A DNA stretch of 64,000 nucleotides from Roseibium sp. MMSF_3412 (GCF_030733265.1 NZ_JASHJI010000022.1:1-64000), one strand, 5' to 3'; counted from the stretch's first letter, positions 17,445 through 26,074 are shown. Notes: generated by a model from the sequence alone, not told the origin. Program-made: numbers and translations.

Positions 17445-17470
17445 GATGCCGGTTCGCAAGTTTCGCGCGT

Positions 17471-17878
17471 TCAGCCGACCTCGAATTCCGGGTCGACCGG
17501 CACCTGCAGCGACGTGACCAGCGTGTTGGTCATCGCGGCCAGTCCGATAATCTGCAGCAACTCGCCGTGCTCTTCATCGCTCATGCCCTTGGCCCGGGCC
17601 GCAGCCGTGTGCGAGTGGACGCAGTAGCTGCAACCGTTTGCGGCGGAAACGGCGATATAGATCATTTCGCGGGTCTTCGGGTCGAGAGCGCCGGGGACCG
17701 CCATCACCGATTTGACCTGAGCCCAGGTCCTTTGCAGGCCCGGTGGGTCCTGTGCCAGTGCGCGCCAGACATTGTTTATGAAATCGGACCCGCGGGTTTC
17801 GCGGATGTCGTCAAAAACAGCTTTGACTGCGGGGATCGCTTCAGCTTCCGCATCCGTCATCAGTTTTACAGTCGCCAT
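17471..17878 (-). CDS. Carboxymuconolactone decarboxylase (CMD/AhpD-like) family protein
   Basis: 135 aa, all-helical CMD-fold protein. The redox-type motif NGCSYCVHSH carries CxxC followed by His three residues on, as in AhpD and related peroxidase-like proteins. A true carboxymuconolactone decarboxylase lacks this CxxC, so an alkylhydroperoxidase-like or general thiol redox role is more likely. It stands alone between the secB terminator and moeB. Confidence 0.85.
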   Translation of the reverse strand: MATVKLMTDAEAEAIPAVKAVFDDIRETRGSDFINNVWRALAQDPPGLQRTWAQVKSVMAVPGALDPKTREMIYIAVSAANGCSYCVHSHTAAARAKGMSDEEHGELLQIIGLAAMTNTLVTSLQVPVDPEFEVG

Positions 17879-17923
17879 TGCTTCCTTCTCCGAATTGTCG
17901 TGCCGATTGCCTGACCGCCGAAC

Positions 17924-18727
17924 TCAGGCTTCTTCCAGAAGCGCTGCCCAGCTTTTCGGGTCAGACCCGTTGAGCGGGTTTTTCGCGGAGCGTTTGTAGC
18001 GAATGGTTTCCATCCGGAAGCTCCTTGCATCGAACATGATCATGCGCCCGACCAGTCCCTCGCCCGTCCCGGTGATCTCCTTGATCACTTCCATGGCCTG
18101 CATGGTTCCGACAATGCCCGTCAGTGCACCCAGGACGCCAGCTTCCGCACAGGTCGGCAGCAGACCGGCACGCGGCTTGCGCGGAAACAGGCACCTGTAG
18201 GTCGGATTGGGTTCACCGCTCGCGTTCTCTTCAAACGGTCTCAGCGTGGTGATCGATCCGTCGAACTGGCCGACTGCCGCCGTTACCAGAGGTTTCTGAG
18301 CAAAAAAACAGGCATCGGACACCAGGTAGCGCGTGTCGAAATTGTCCGAACCGTCGACCACGAAATCATAGTTCGAGATGAGGGCAAGTGCATTGTGGCC
18401 GGCGAGCCGCGTGGGATGGGGTTCAACGCTAACATTCGGGTTGAGGCGGGCGATCGCTTCCGCGGCGCTTGCCACCTTGGGCTCGCCAAGCCGGTCCGTG
18501 TCGTGAATGACCTGGCGCTGAAGATTGGAGAGCGACACCGTGTCATCATCGACGATCCCGAGCGTGCCGACACCGGCAGCTGCCAGATACTGCAGCACCG
18601 GAGCTCCGAGCCCGCCCGCCCCGATCACGAGGACACGGGCCTTCTTGAGCTTCTGCTGCCCGGCACCGCCGATCTCCTGCATCACGATGTGGCGGGCATA
18701 GCGTTCAAGTTCTGCGGGCGAAAGCAT
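17924..18727 (-). CDS. moeB: HesA/MoeB/ThiF-family adenylyltransferase (probable MoeB)
   Basis: 267 aa, an E1-like enzyme that adenylates the C-terminal glycine of a ubiquitin-like sulfur carrier such as MoaD or ThiS. The ATP site GAGGLGAPVLQYLAAAGVG is at about residues 37-55, with the DDDTVSLSNLQRQ helix after it and a Cys in PTCAEAGVLG. Zinc ligands present in E. coli MoeB as two CxxC pairs are reduced here: only one Cys remains in TYRCLFP and none near the C terminus. ThiF-like activity cannot be excluded, as no moaD or thiS is nearby. Confidence 0.85.
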   Translation of the reverse strand: MLSPAELERYARHIVMQEIGGAGQQKLKKARVLVIGAGGLGAPVLQYLAAAGVGTLGIVDDDTVSLSNLQRQVIHDTDRLGEPKVASAAEAIARLNPNVSVEPHPTRLAGHNALALISNYDFVVDGSDNFDTRYLVSDACFFAQKPLVTAAVGQFDGSITTLRPFEENASGEPNPTYRCLFPRKPRAGLLPTCAEAGVLGALTGIVGTMQAMEVIKEITGTGEGLVGRMIMFDARSFRMETIRYKRSAKNPLNGSDPKSWAALLEEA

Positions 18728-18772
18728 TCTCAGGTCCTGCGAAGTCGGGTTTGAAACGAAATCTGTGCGCGC

Positions 18773-19822
18773 TTACTTCAGGATCCGGCTGACCAGGCGC
18801 GCGGTGTAATCGACCATCGGTATGACCCGGGCATAATTCAGCCGTGTTGGACCGATCACGCCGAGAACACCGACGATTCGCTGATTGCTGTCCCTGTAGG
18901 GAGACACCACGAGCGACGATCCGGAAAGGGAGAACAGGTTGTTTTCCGAGCCGATGAAGATGCGCACGCCGTCGCCTGATTCTGCGAGGCCCAGAAGCTG
19001 GATCAGATCTTTCTTGTTCTCAAGATCATCAAAGAGAAGACGGATACGCTCAAGGTCTTCAACAGCGTCAAGGTCGGTGAGGAGATTTGAGCGCCCGCGC
19101 ACGATCAGCGTGGCCGGGTCGCTGGCGGTCTCGCCGCCCCAGACAGCAAGGCCGGCATTGATGACCTTCTGGCTGAGCTGGTCGAGTTCGGCCTGATCGG
19201 CATCGCGCACCTTTTCCAGTTCACCCTTGATGTCGGAAAGTGTGCGGCCCTGAATCTGGGCATTCAGATAGTTCGTCGCCTCCACGAGCGCGGATGCGGG
19301 CAGATTGGACGGAAGGTCAATGACCCGGTTTTCGACCGACCCGTCCTCGCTCACGAGAATGGCCAGCGCTTTCAACGGCTCGATCCGGACGAACTCGATA
19401 TGCTTCAGGCGCATGTCGTTCTTGTGCGTCATGACCACGCCGGCGCCCATGGACAGGCCGGAAAGCATCTGGCTGGCTTCTGTGAGAACCTGCTCCGCCG
19501 AATTTGCTTCGTTTGAAGCGCGTACCTGAACCTCGATCTGCTGCCGCTCGTCTTCCGTCAGATCGCCGACTTCCAGCAGGGCGTCGACAAAAAAGCGCAG
19601 GCCGATCTCTGTCGGCAGACGTCCGGCGCTTGTATGCGGTGAATGCAGCAGGCCCAGGTGTTCCAGGTCCGACATGACATTGCGCACCGACGCCGGCGAC
19701 AGCGACATGGACAGATTGCGCGACACATTGCGTGAGCCGACCGGCTCTCCGGTTTCCAGATAGGTTTCCACGATCGAGCGGAAAATCTCGCGGGATCTCT
19801 TGTCGAGGTCGCTGAGGCTCAA
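18773..19822 (-). CDS. hrcA: Heat-inducible transcription repressor HrcA
   Basis: 349 aa from TTG 19822 (LSLSDLDKRSREIFRSIVE), which has GGAG at good spacing; the frame continues upstream to another TTG at 19891 without family likeness. The N-terminal winged helix (SLSPASVRNVMSDLEHLGLL) and the HrcA signature SPHTSAGRLPTEIGLRFFVD are clear, followed by the GAF-like regulatory core and a terminal VDYTARLVSRIL. It represses groE/dnaK-type operons through CIRCE elements; no CIRCE copy was seen in this window. It is divergent from rph. The usual grpE neighbour is absent; moeB follows instead. Confidence 0.95.
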   Translation of the reverse strand: MSLSDLDKRSREIFRSIVETYLETGEPVGSRNVSRNLSMSLSPASVRNVMSDLEHLGLLHSPHTSAGRLPTEIGLRFFVDALLEVGDLTEDERQQIEVQVRASNEANSAEQVLTEASQMLSGLSMGAGVVMTHKNDMRLKHIEFVRIEPLKALAILVSEDGSVENRVIDLPSNLPASALVEATNYLNAQIQGRTLSDIKGELEKVRDADQAELDQLSQKVINAGLAVWGGETASDPATLIVRGRSNLLTDLDAVEDLERIRLLFDDLENKKDLIQLLGLAESGDGVRIFIGSENNLFSLSGSSLVVSPYRDSNQRIVGVLGVIGPTRLNYARVIPMVDYTARLVSRILK

Positions 19823-20019
19823 GGTGTCTTCTCCAAATGCACACTGCCGATACTGGACGATTTTCGTCTTACACCCAAGATATAGGCGCAAAATGGGGCT
19901 GACGTGAAGCTGGCCCTTTACCTCGGGCGAATTTGAGGTCTACAAGGCGCAGGAGATCAGCAGGAAACAGTCGTTTCCGGGCAAAAGCAATCCGCTGGCG
20001 AAGGTCGAAAGGAAATTTC

Positions 20020-20733
20020 ATGCGTCCGTCAAAACGCGCAGTCGATGAACTCCGGGCGGTCACTCTGGAACGCAGTGTTTCAAAACATGCTGAGGGCTCG
20101 TGCCTCGTCAAGTTCGGCGACACCCACGTGCTCTGCACGGCAAGCCTCGAAGAACGCATTCCGCCCTGGCTGCGGGGCCAGAATCGCGGTTGGGTGACGG
20201 CCGAATACGGGATGCTGCCCAGGGCGACCGGAGACCGCATGCGCCGTGAGGCAAGTGCGGGGAAACAGTCCGGCAGAACCCAGGAGATCCAACGCCTGAT
20301 CGGACGCTCGTTGCGAGCGGTCGTCGACCTTGAAGCGCTCGGCGAGGTCCAGATCTCGGTGGACTGCGATGTCATTCAGGCAGACGGGGGCACCCGCACC
20401 GCATCGATCACGGGTGCCTGGGTCGCGCTTCGCGACTGCATCGAGTGGATGCGCGCGCGCGACATGGTGTCCGGCGACGTGCTGAAGGACCATATCGCTG
20501 CCATTTCCTGCGGGATCTATGAGGGCGTGCCCGTCCTTGATCTGGATTACGCGGAAGACAGCACGGCCGAGACGGATGCGAATTTCGTGATGACCGGGTC
20601 CGGCGGGATCGTCGAGATCCAGGGAACCGCCGAGGGAGCGCCGTTTTCCGAGGACGAGTTCACACAGCTGCTCGGTCTCGCAAAAGCGGGCATCGGCCGC
20701 CTTGTGGACCTTCAGAAGATGGCAATTCTATAG
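20020..20733 (+). CDS. rph: Ribonuclease PH
   Basis: 237 aa from ATG 20020, preceded by AAAGGAAA; a frame extending 29 codons upstream is ignored. A phosphorolytic 3' to 5' exonuclease that trims tRNA ends. Family segments are MRPSKRAVDELR, HVLCTASLEERIPPWLRG, GWVTAEYGMLPRAT and the phosphate-binding GRTQEIQRLIGRSLR. First gene of rph-rdgB-hemW, divergent from hrcA. Confidence 0.97.
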   Translation: MRPSKRAVDELRAVTLERSVSKHAEGSCLVKFGDTHVLCTASLEERIPPWLRGQNRGWVTAEYGMLPRATGDRMRREASAGKQSGRTQEIQRLIGRSLRAVVDLEALGEVQISVDCDVIQADGGTRTASITGAWVALRDCIEWMRARDMVSGDVLKDHIAAISCGIYEGVPVLDLDYAEDSTAETDANFVMTGSGGIVEIQGTAEGAPFSEDEFTQLLGLAKAGIGRLVDLQKMAIL

Positions 20734-20745
20734 GGAGCCAGGCGG

Positions 20746-21387
20746 ATGGGCCATCGCAAACTCGAACCCGGAAAACTTGTCGTTGCAAGTCACAACAAGG
20801 GAAAGATAAGAGAAATCAACGAACTGCTTGCGCCGTACGGGTTTGATGTCGTCTCCGCCGGGGAGCTGAACCTGCCGGAGCCCGAGGAAACAGGAACAAC
20901 ATTCGAGGCAAATGCCGCCTTGAAGGCGGTCGCGGCCGCGGAAGGCTCCGGCCTGCCGTCGCTGGCCGATGACAGCGGGTTTTGCGTGGCAGCGCTCGGG
21001 GGCGATCCGGGCATTTATTCCGCCCGTTGGGCCGGTCCCGACAAGGACTTTGCAATGGCCATGCGGACCATCGAGGAAAAGCTTCAAACCGGCTTTTCGT
21101 CCGGCGCGGAACAAAATCGCCGGGGGTCTTTTGTCGCCGTGCTCTGCCTGGCATGGCCGGACGGGCACCAGGAGTATTTCCGGGGCGAAGTCGAAGGCGA
21201 TGTCGTCTGGCCGCCGCGCGGAACGGAAGGCTTTGGCTACGATCCGATGTTTCAGCCGGACGGGCATGACCGCACTTTTGGTGAAATGTCCCCGGAGGAA
21301 AAACACGGCCTTTCGGACGATCGGGAACCGTTGTCGCACCGTGCCCGCGCCTTCACGCTGTTTGCCGAAGGCTGCCTGAAAGGATAG
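20746..21387 (+). CDS. rdgB: dITP/XTP pyrophosphatase (RdgB/HAM1 family)
   Basis: 213 aa. Removes non-canonical purine triphosphates such as dITP and XTP from the pool. The substrate motif SHNKGKIREI near the start, catalytic LADDSGFCV (about 72), FGYDPMF and the terminal LSHRARA are all present. It starts 12 bases after rph. Confidence 0.96.
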   Translation: MGHRKLEPGKLVVASHNKGKIREINELLAPYGFDVVSAGELNLPEPEETGTTFEANAALKAVAAAEGSGLPSLADDSGFCVAALGGDPGIYSARWAGPDKDFAMAMRTIEEKLQTGFSSGAEQNRRGSFVAVLCLAWPDGHQEYFRGEVEGDVVWPPRGTEGFGYDPMFQPDGHDRTFGEMSPEEKHGLSDDREPLSHRARAFTLFAEGCLKG

Positions 21388-21392
21388 CCGAC

Positions 21393-22556
21393 GTGACAGC
21401 GCAAGGGGCAAATGACGGGGGTTTCGGGATCTATGTTCACTGGCCGTTCTGCGCGGCCAAATGCCCGTATTGCGATTTCAATTCGCATGTGCGCCACCAG
21501 CCCGTCGACCAGTCCCGCTTTGCCGGCGCGTTCAGGCAGGAGCTTTCCTATTTCGCCGAACTCACCAGGGGAAAAAGGGTCGAGTCGATCTTTCTGGGCG
21601 GCGGAACACCGTCGCTGATGGAACCGGCCACGGTTGAAGCCATCCTGACCGCAATTGCAGACCGGTGGACGCTGGACGACAATGTTGAGATCACGCTGGA
21701 AGCAAACCCGTCATCCGTTGAGGCCAGCCGGTTCCGGGGCTATCGTTCGGCGGGGGTCAATCGTGTCTCGCTTGGCGTCCAGTCCCTGCATGACAGTGAT
21801 CTGAAACTGCTCGGCCGGCTGCATGATGCCGCCTCCGCGCGCAAGGCCATAGAGACGGCCCGCGCGACATTCCCGCGGCTCTCCTTCGATCTCATCTACG
21901 CCCGCCCTGGCCAGACGCTGGCCGATTGGGCCGACGAACTGAACGAAGCGATTGCGCTCGCTGCCGACCACCTGTCGCTCTATCAACTCACGATCGAGCA
22001 CGGCACGCCGTTTTATGCCCTTCATCAGGCGGGAAAACTCAAGATGCCGGATCCTGATCTTGCAGCAGAGTTTTTTGAGCTGACACAGGAAGTGACGACG
22101 GCGGCCGGTCTGCCCGCCTACGAGGTCTCCAACCACGCCCGTCCCGGTGCGGAATGCCGCCACAACCTCGTCTATTGGCGCTATGGCGACTATGTCGGCG
22201 TCGGGCCGGGCGCGCATGGGCGGTTGAGCGTCGGAGCAACGCGCCTTGCCACGTCGACCGAACGGCACCCGGAATCCTGGCTGGAAAGCGTCGAGACCGC
22301 AGGCCACGGATTGATCGAGAATGCCGGTCTCAACGAAGAGGAGCAGGGCGATGAATACCTGCTCATGGGATTGCGTCTCAAGGAAGGGATTGATCTGGGC
22401 CGCTACGAGACGTTCTCTCACCGGTCCGTTGATCCGCGCAGACTGAAAGCGCTCCTGGAGCATGGAATGGTCGAAGAAATCGGGGAAAACCGGGTTCGTG
22501 CGACCCGCGAAGGCTTTTTTGTGCTCGATGCGGTTGTCGCGGACCTGGCGGCCTGA
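21393..22556 (+). CDS. hemW: Radical SAM heme chaperone HemW
   Basis: 387 aa, GTG start five bases after rdgB. The radical SAM cluster motif CAAKCPYCDF (CxxxCxxC plus F) is near residue 20, followed by FLGGGTPSLM and RVSLGVQSL. HemW proteins bind heme and deliver it to respiratory enzymes; older annotations call them oxygen-independent coproporphyrinogen III oxidase. The third cluster Cys is followed by Asp-Phe as in HemW rather than the longer HemN motif. Confidence 0.93.
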   Translation: MTAQGANDGGFGIYVHWPFCAAKCPYCDFNSHVRHQPVDQSRFAGAFRQELSYFAELTRGKRVESIFLGGGTPSLMEPATVEAILTAIADRWTLDDNVEITLEANPSSVEASRFRGYRSAGVNRVSLGVQSLHDSDLKLLGRLHDAASARKAIETARATFPRLSFDLIYARPGQTLADWADELNEAIALAADHLSLYQLTIEHGTPFYALHQAGKLKMPDPDLAAEFFELTQEVTTAAGLPAYEVSNHARPGAECRHNLVYWRYGDYVGVGPGAHGRLSVGATRLATSTERHPESWLESVETAGHGLIENAGLNEEEQGDEYLLMGLRLKEGIDLGRYETFSHRSVDPRRLKALLEHGMVEEIGENRVRATREGFFVLDAVVADLAA

Positions 22557-22696
22557 CACCGGTGCGCTCGGGCAGTCTTTAATTCTACCAAATTGATTTA
22601 AATAAGGTATCTCGCTTTTGCGGTGCGAATATGTTCGGCGCCGAAACGAGTTTCCTAATGCATTGATTGGCTTAGGTCCCGTTTAACATAGCAAAT

Positions 22697-22746
22697 AGCA
22701 GTATTGCAGGCGGTTGCACGGCTGGCTATTCTGCTGCGATGCAATA
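22697..22746. promoter_or_regulatory. TGCA-rich region upstream of phaZ
   Basis: This 50-base stretch contains ATTGCA, a second TTGCA 10 bases on, and TGCAAT in inverted orientation, together with CTGCTGCG. The PHA-responsive repressor PhaR is reported to bind TGC-rich inverted motifs upstream of PHA genes. The match is loose and PhaR control is only a suggestion. Confidence 0.25.
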
Positions 22747-22777
22747 GATGGTGCCAAAACAAACGGGCCGCGCAATA

Positions 22778-24442
22778 ATGTATACAAATTTCGTCAAGGG
22801 GGCGGGCGGCGGCTTCGTAAATCAGGGAGACGCGTCATTGCCGTTTTATCATCTTTATGAGCTGAATCACGCTGCAATGGCGCCGTACCGGGCGGTCGCC
22901 GACATGATGCGGCTTTATTTTCAAAATCCTTTAAATCCCTGGACACACACGAGTTTCGGCCGACAGATCGCAGCGGGATGCGAAGTTCTCGAGCGCACGA
23001 CACGCCGTTACGGCAAACCGGAATTCGGACTGAAGGAAACCACCGTTGGCGGCGTTCGCGTTCCGGTACGCGAGAATATCGTCTGGAGCCGCCCCTTCTG
23101 TGACCTGATCCGATTCGAGCGCGGTGTCACCTCGCACCGCAACGATCCGAAAGTCCTGATCGTCGCGCCGATGTCCGGGCACTACGCGACCCTTTTGCGC
23201 GGTACGGTCGACGCCCTGATGCCGAACGCAGACGTCTACATCACCGACTGGATCGATGCCCGCATGGTGCCGATCCAGGAGGGCAAGTTCGATCTGGACG
23301 ACTACATCGACTACATCATCTCCATGCTGCATTTCCTGGGTCCGGATGCACATGTGCTTGGCGTTTGCCAGCCCTCCGTTCCCGTGCTTGCGGCTGTTGC
23401 CGTGATGGAAGATCGCGAAGATCCCTATGTTCCCTCCACGATGACGCTCATGGGCGGGCCCATCGACACCCGCGTCGAGCCGACCGCGGTGAATGACCTC
23501 GCGGTGTCGAAGGGCATCGAATGGTTCAAGAACAATGTCGTGATGAAGGTCCCGTTCCCGCATCCCGGCTTCATGCGCGATGTCTACCCGGGCTTTCTCC
23601 AGCTCTCCGGGTTCATGAGCATGAACCTCGACCGTCACATGACCGCGCACCGCGAATTTTTCCAGCATCTCGTGGAAGGCGACGGCGACAATGCCGAGAA
23701 GCATCGCGAGTTCTATGACGAATATCTCGCGGTGATGGACCTGACGGCTGAATTCTATCTCCAGACGGTCGAAACCGTCTTCATCAAGCACGCGCTGCCG
23801 GAAGGAACGATGGAGCACAACGGCAGGGTCGTTGACTGCACCAAGATCAAACGCACCGCCCTGCTGACTGTGGAAGGCGAAAAGGACGACATTACCGGCC
23901 GTGGTCAGACCCGCGCTGCGCATGATCTTTGCACAAGCCTGCCGGACGACATGAAAGCGCACTACGAACAGCCGAATGTCGGTCACTATGGCGTATTCAA
24001 CGGCTCGCGCTGGCGCTCCGAAATCGCCCCGCGCGTTATGGATTTCATCCGCTCGAACCGTGCCGGCATGCCGAAGAAACCGGCTCCCAAGCCGGAAAAA
24101 GCGGCGGCGCCTGTGAAGACAGCGGCCAAGGCTCCCTCAGCGAAGGCAAAGCCCGAACCTGCGGCCAAAGCCAAGCCGAAAAAGGCGTCCGCTCCGCGTC
24201 CGCTTGAGGATATCCTGCTCGCGAAACCCGATGGTGCCGCGGACAATCTCAAGGAAATCAGCGGGGTCGGCCCGAAGCTCGAATCGACGCTCAACGAGGC
24301 GGGCATCTTCCATTTCTGGCAGATCGCCGCGCTGACGGCAGAGCAGATCGAGGCCCTTGACGGCAAGCTCGATTTCCGCGGCAGGATCGAACGCGACCAG
24401 TGGATCGAGCAAGCCCGCAAGCTTTCCGAAAGGGTCAGCTGA
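22778..24442 (+). CDS. phaZ: Intracellular polyhydroxybutyrate depolymerase with C-terminal helix-hairpin-helix domain
   Basis: 554 aa from ATG 22778; an ATG 30 bases upstream is possible and neither has a clear ribosome site. Residues 1-425 form the PhaZ alpha/beta-hydrolase that degrades storage granules. The nucleophile is Cys (about 197) in GVCQPSVP, with acid in GEKDD (about 370) and His (about 403) in VGHYGVF, matching the Cys-Asp-His triad of the Ralstonia intracellular family. A basic Ala/Lys/Pro-rich linker (about 431-474) follows. The end (about 475-550) is a helix-hairpin-helix-like domain (ISGVGPKLESTLNEAGI, LDFRGRIERDQW) of the kind seen in DUF4332 and nucleic-acid-binding proteins. 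That tail is not part of the standard enzyme. A terminator follows. Confidence 0.9.
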   Translation: MYTNFVKGAGGGFVNQGDASLPFYHLYELNHAAMAPYRAVADMMRLYFQNPLNPWTHTSFGRQIAAGCEVLERTTRRYGKPEFGLKETTVGGVRVPVRENIVWSRPFCDLIRFERGVTSHRNDPKVLIVAPMSGHYATLLRGTVDALMPNADVYITDWIDARMVPIQEGKFDLDDYIDYIISMLHFLGPDAHVLGVCQPSVPVLAAVAVMEDREDPYVPSTMTLMGGPIDTRVEPTAVNDLAVSKGIEWFKNNVVMKVPFPHPGFMRDVYPGFLQLSGFMSMNLDRHMTAHREFFQHLVEGDGDNAEKHREFYDEYLAVMDLTAEFYLQTVETVFIKHALPEGTMEHNGRVVDCTKIKRTALLTVEGEKDDITGRGQTRAAHDLCTSLPDDMKAHYEQPNVGHYGVFNGSRWRSEIAPRVMDFIRSNRAGMPKKPAPKPEKAAAPVKTAAKAPSAKAKPEPAAKAKPKKASAPRPLEDILLAKPDGAADNLKEISGVGPKLESTLNEAGIFHFWQIAALTAEQIEALDGKLDFRGRIERDQWIEQARKLSERVS

Positions 24443-24450
24443 CCGGAACG

Positions 24451-24479
24451 AAAAAGGCGCCGTGTGGGCGTCTTTTTTT
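24451..24479 (+). terminator. Rho-independent terminator of phaZ
   Basis: AAAAAGGCGCC and GGCGTCTTTTTTT pair with one G-U wobble around a short loop and end in seven T. Confidence 0.8.
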
Positions 24480-24636
24480 GTCCCACCAGCGTGTCGCCCG
24501 GCATGAACAATAGAAAAACTTGATCTTTGCCGACAGCGCGATTGCATCCTGGTAACGTCAGCGCTTTTTATAGAAAAAACAGATACTTGGCCGTCTCGAT
24601 TACGCTACCTCAGATATCGTTTCGAACCCGGATCCT

Positions 24637-24656
24637 TTTGTGACGATCATCACAAA
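24637..24656. promoter_or_regulatory. CRP-like operator upstream of the DUF2852 gene
   Basis: TTTGTGA-N6-TCACAAA is a perfect palindrome holding the full TGTGA-N6-TCACA consensus of CRP-family regulators (in rhizobia also the Clr proteins). Its centre is about 60 bases upstream of the DUF2852 ATG, a normal position for activation. Binding is inferred. Confidence 0.6.
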
Positions 24657-24707
24657 TCCTTGAAGCAGGCGTCCGCAATGCCCACCTGAAGAGCGTGGAT
24701 GTCTTAA

Positions 24708-25148
24708 ATGGATAGGATGATGACGACGACCAAAAGTTGCATGATTAAACCTGCCTGGACGCCTGTTACCATCGGTCTGATGGTGCTTGGGTTTGTGGTG
24801 TTCTGGCCGCTTGGCCTTGCCATGCTGGCCTATATTCTGTGGGGCGACCGTTTCGAGTGCATGGCACGCGACGCCAGGGATCAATGGCGTGGAAGCCAGC
24901 TGAAGGGAGCATTCGATCAGATGTCAAACACCACTGCATATGCGCGTACCGGTAACGTCGCGTTTGATGATTACCGCGAGCGTGAACTCAAGCGTCTTGA
25001 GGAAGAACGCGCAAAGCTGGACGCGATGCGCGCCGATTTTGACGACTTCCTGCGCGAATTGCGCCGGGCACGCGATCAGGAAGAATTCGATCGCTTCATG
25101 GCCAACCGTGGCCGGTCGAGTGGCGGAAGCGAAGCAGCGCCTTCCTGA
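24708..25148 (+). CDS. DUF2852 membrane-anchored protein
   Basis: 146 aa. After a short N terminus with several Met (starts at codons 4 or 5 are possible) comes one hydrophobic helix, KPAWTPVTIGLMVLGFVVFW to about residue 45, ending AYILWGDRF. This is the signature of DUF2852. The rest is charged and predicted helical, with heptad-like Leu/Arg/Glu (YRERELKRLEEERAKLDAMR), probably a coiled coil in the cytoplasm. Function unknown. A perfect CRP-like palindrome lies upstream, pointing to control by cyclic nucleotide or a related signal. Confidence 0.8.
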   Translation: MDRMMTTTKSCMIKPAWTPVTIGLMVLGFVVFWPLGLAMLAYILWGDRFECMARDARDQWRGSQLKGAFDQMSNTTAYARTGNVAFDDYRERELKRLEEERAKLDAMRADFDDFLRELRRARDQEEFDRFMANRGRSSGGSEAAPS

Positions 25149-25189
25149 CCACTCCTCCTCCCAGATCCGTCACGGGACGGCCTGACCGG

Positions 25190-25214
25190 AAGCGGCGCTT
25201 ATCAAGCGCCGCTT
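25190..25214 (+). terminator. Hairpin after the DUF2852 gene
   Basis: AAGCGGCGCTT-ATC-AAGCGCCGCTT forms an 11-bp stem around three bases; TCGTCATTTTTC follows. A likely terminator, though the T run is set back by six bases. Confidence 0.7.
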
Positions 25215-25280
25215 TCGTCATTTTTCAGTGAGCCAAAATTCACTAAAATCGTCACAAGTGATTCGACCGGACCCCGTGAC

Positions 25281-26018
25281 ATGCTCCTGCGACGCGGCAA
25301 GGCAAACTTGCCGGACCACATAGAAATCGAAACGGACAGCAGCGCGATCCGGATCCGCTTGCGCGCGAACCCGCGCGCGCAGCGCTATCTGCTCCGCCTT
25401 CCCGCGGACAGTTCCGGCCCGGTTCTGACAGTCCCAAAGGGTGGCGATCTGAGGCGGGCGGAGCATTTTGCCCGTCAGCACATAGACTGGCTCATCGAAC
25501 GGCTTCAGGACCGCCCGCAGCATGTCAGCCTCGCGCCGGATGACGTCTTTCCGCTGCGCGGTGTCGACCATCGCATCCTGCCGACCGGAACCTTGCGCGG
25601 CCTTGTGTCCGCCGGCGTTGCCGATGACGGCACACCGGCCCTTTTTGTGCCGGGCGCGGACGATCACGTTCCGCGCAAGGCGACGACCTGGCTCAAGTCG
25701 GAAGCTCGAAAGGACCTGGTCAACCGCGCACAGTTCCATGCGGCCAGGATCGATCGGAAGATCACGGCGATCAGCGTACGCGATACCAAAAGCCGCTGGG
25801 GGTCCTGTGCATCGAACGGCAAGCTCTCATTTTCCTGGCGCCTGATCCTGGCGCCGCCGGAAATCCTCGACTACGTCGCCGCACACGAAGTCGCGCATTT
25901 GAAGGAAATGAACCATTCGAGCCGGTTCTGGCGGCTTTGCCGGGAACTGGCGCCGCAAACGCCAACGGCACGTATCTGGCTCAAGGAAAACGGGACGTAT
26001 CTGCACGGTTTCGGTTGA
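25281..26018 (+). CDS. YgjP-like (DUF45/M48-type) zinc metallopeptidase
   Basis: 245 aa. The active site helix AAHEVAHLKEMNHSSRFW (HExxH, with a downstream His) lies about residues 200-217. Upstream is the diagnostic segment VRDTKSRWGSCASNGKLSFSWRLILAP. The family is related to the SprT/WLM clan. Cytosolic; no signal peptide. The substrate is unknown. The adjacent MITE-like element starts 57 bases after its stop. Confidence 0.88.
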   Translation: MLLRRGKANLPDHIEIETDSSAIRIRLRANPRAQRYLLRLPADSSGPVLTVPKGGDLRRAEHFARQHIDWLIERLQDRPQHVSLAPDDVFPLRGVDHRILPTGTLRGLVSAGVADDGTPALFVPGADDHVPRKATTWLKSEARKDLVNRAQFHAARIDRKITAISVRDTKSRWGSCASNGKLSFSWRLILAPPEILDYVAAHEVAHLKEMNHSSRFWRLCRELAPQTPTARIWLKENGTYLHGFG

Positions 26019-26074
26019 GGCAGGCCTGTCGTTTCGGGCCAGTGCCTGGGCTTTGGCGCAAAGGTATGGTTCCT

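Noticed and set aside
18773..20020. CIRCE operator near hrcA
   Set aside because: Looked for TTAGCACTC-N9-GAGTGCTAA and close variants around hrcA and rph; none found.
22931..23986. 351-aa minus-strand frame opposite phaZ
   Set aside because: Antisense shadow of PhaZ; no start signals or recognisable domain.
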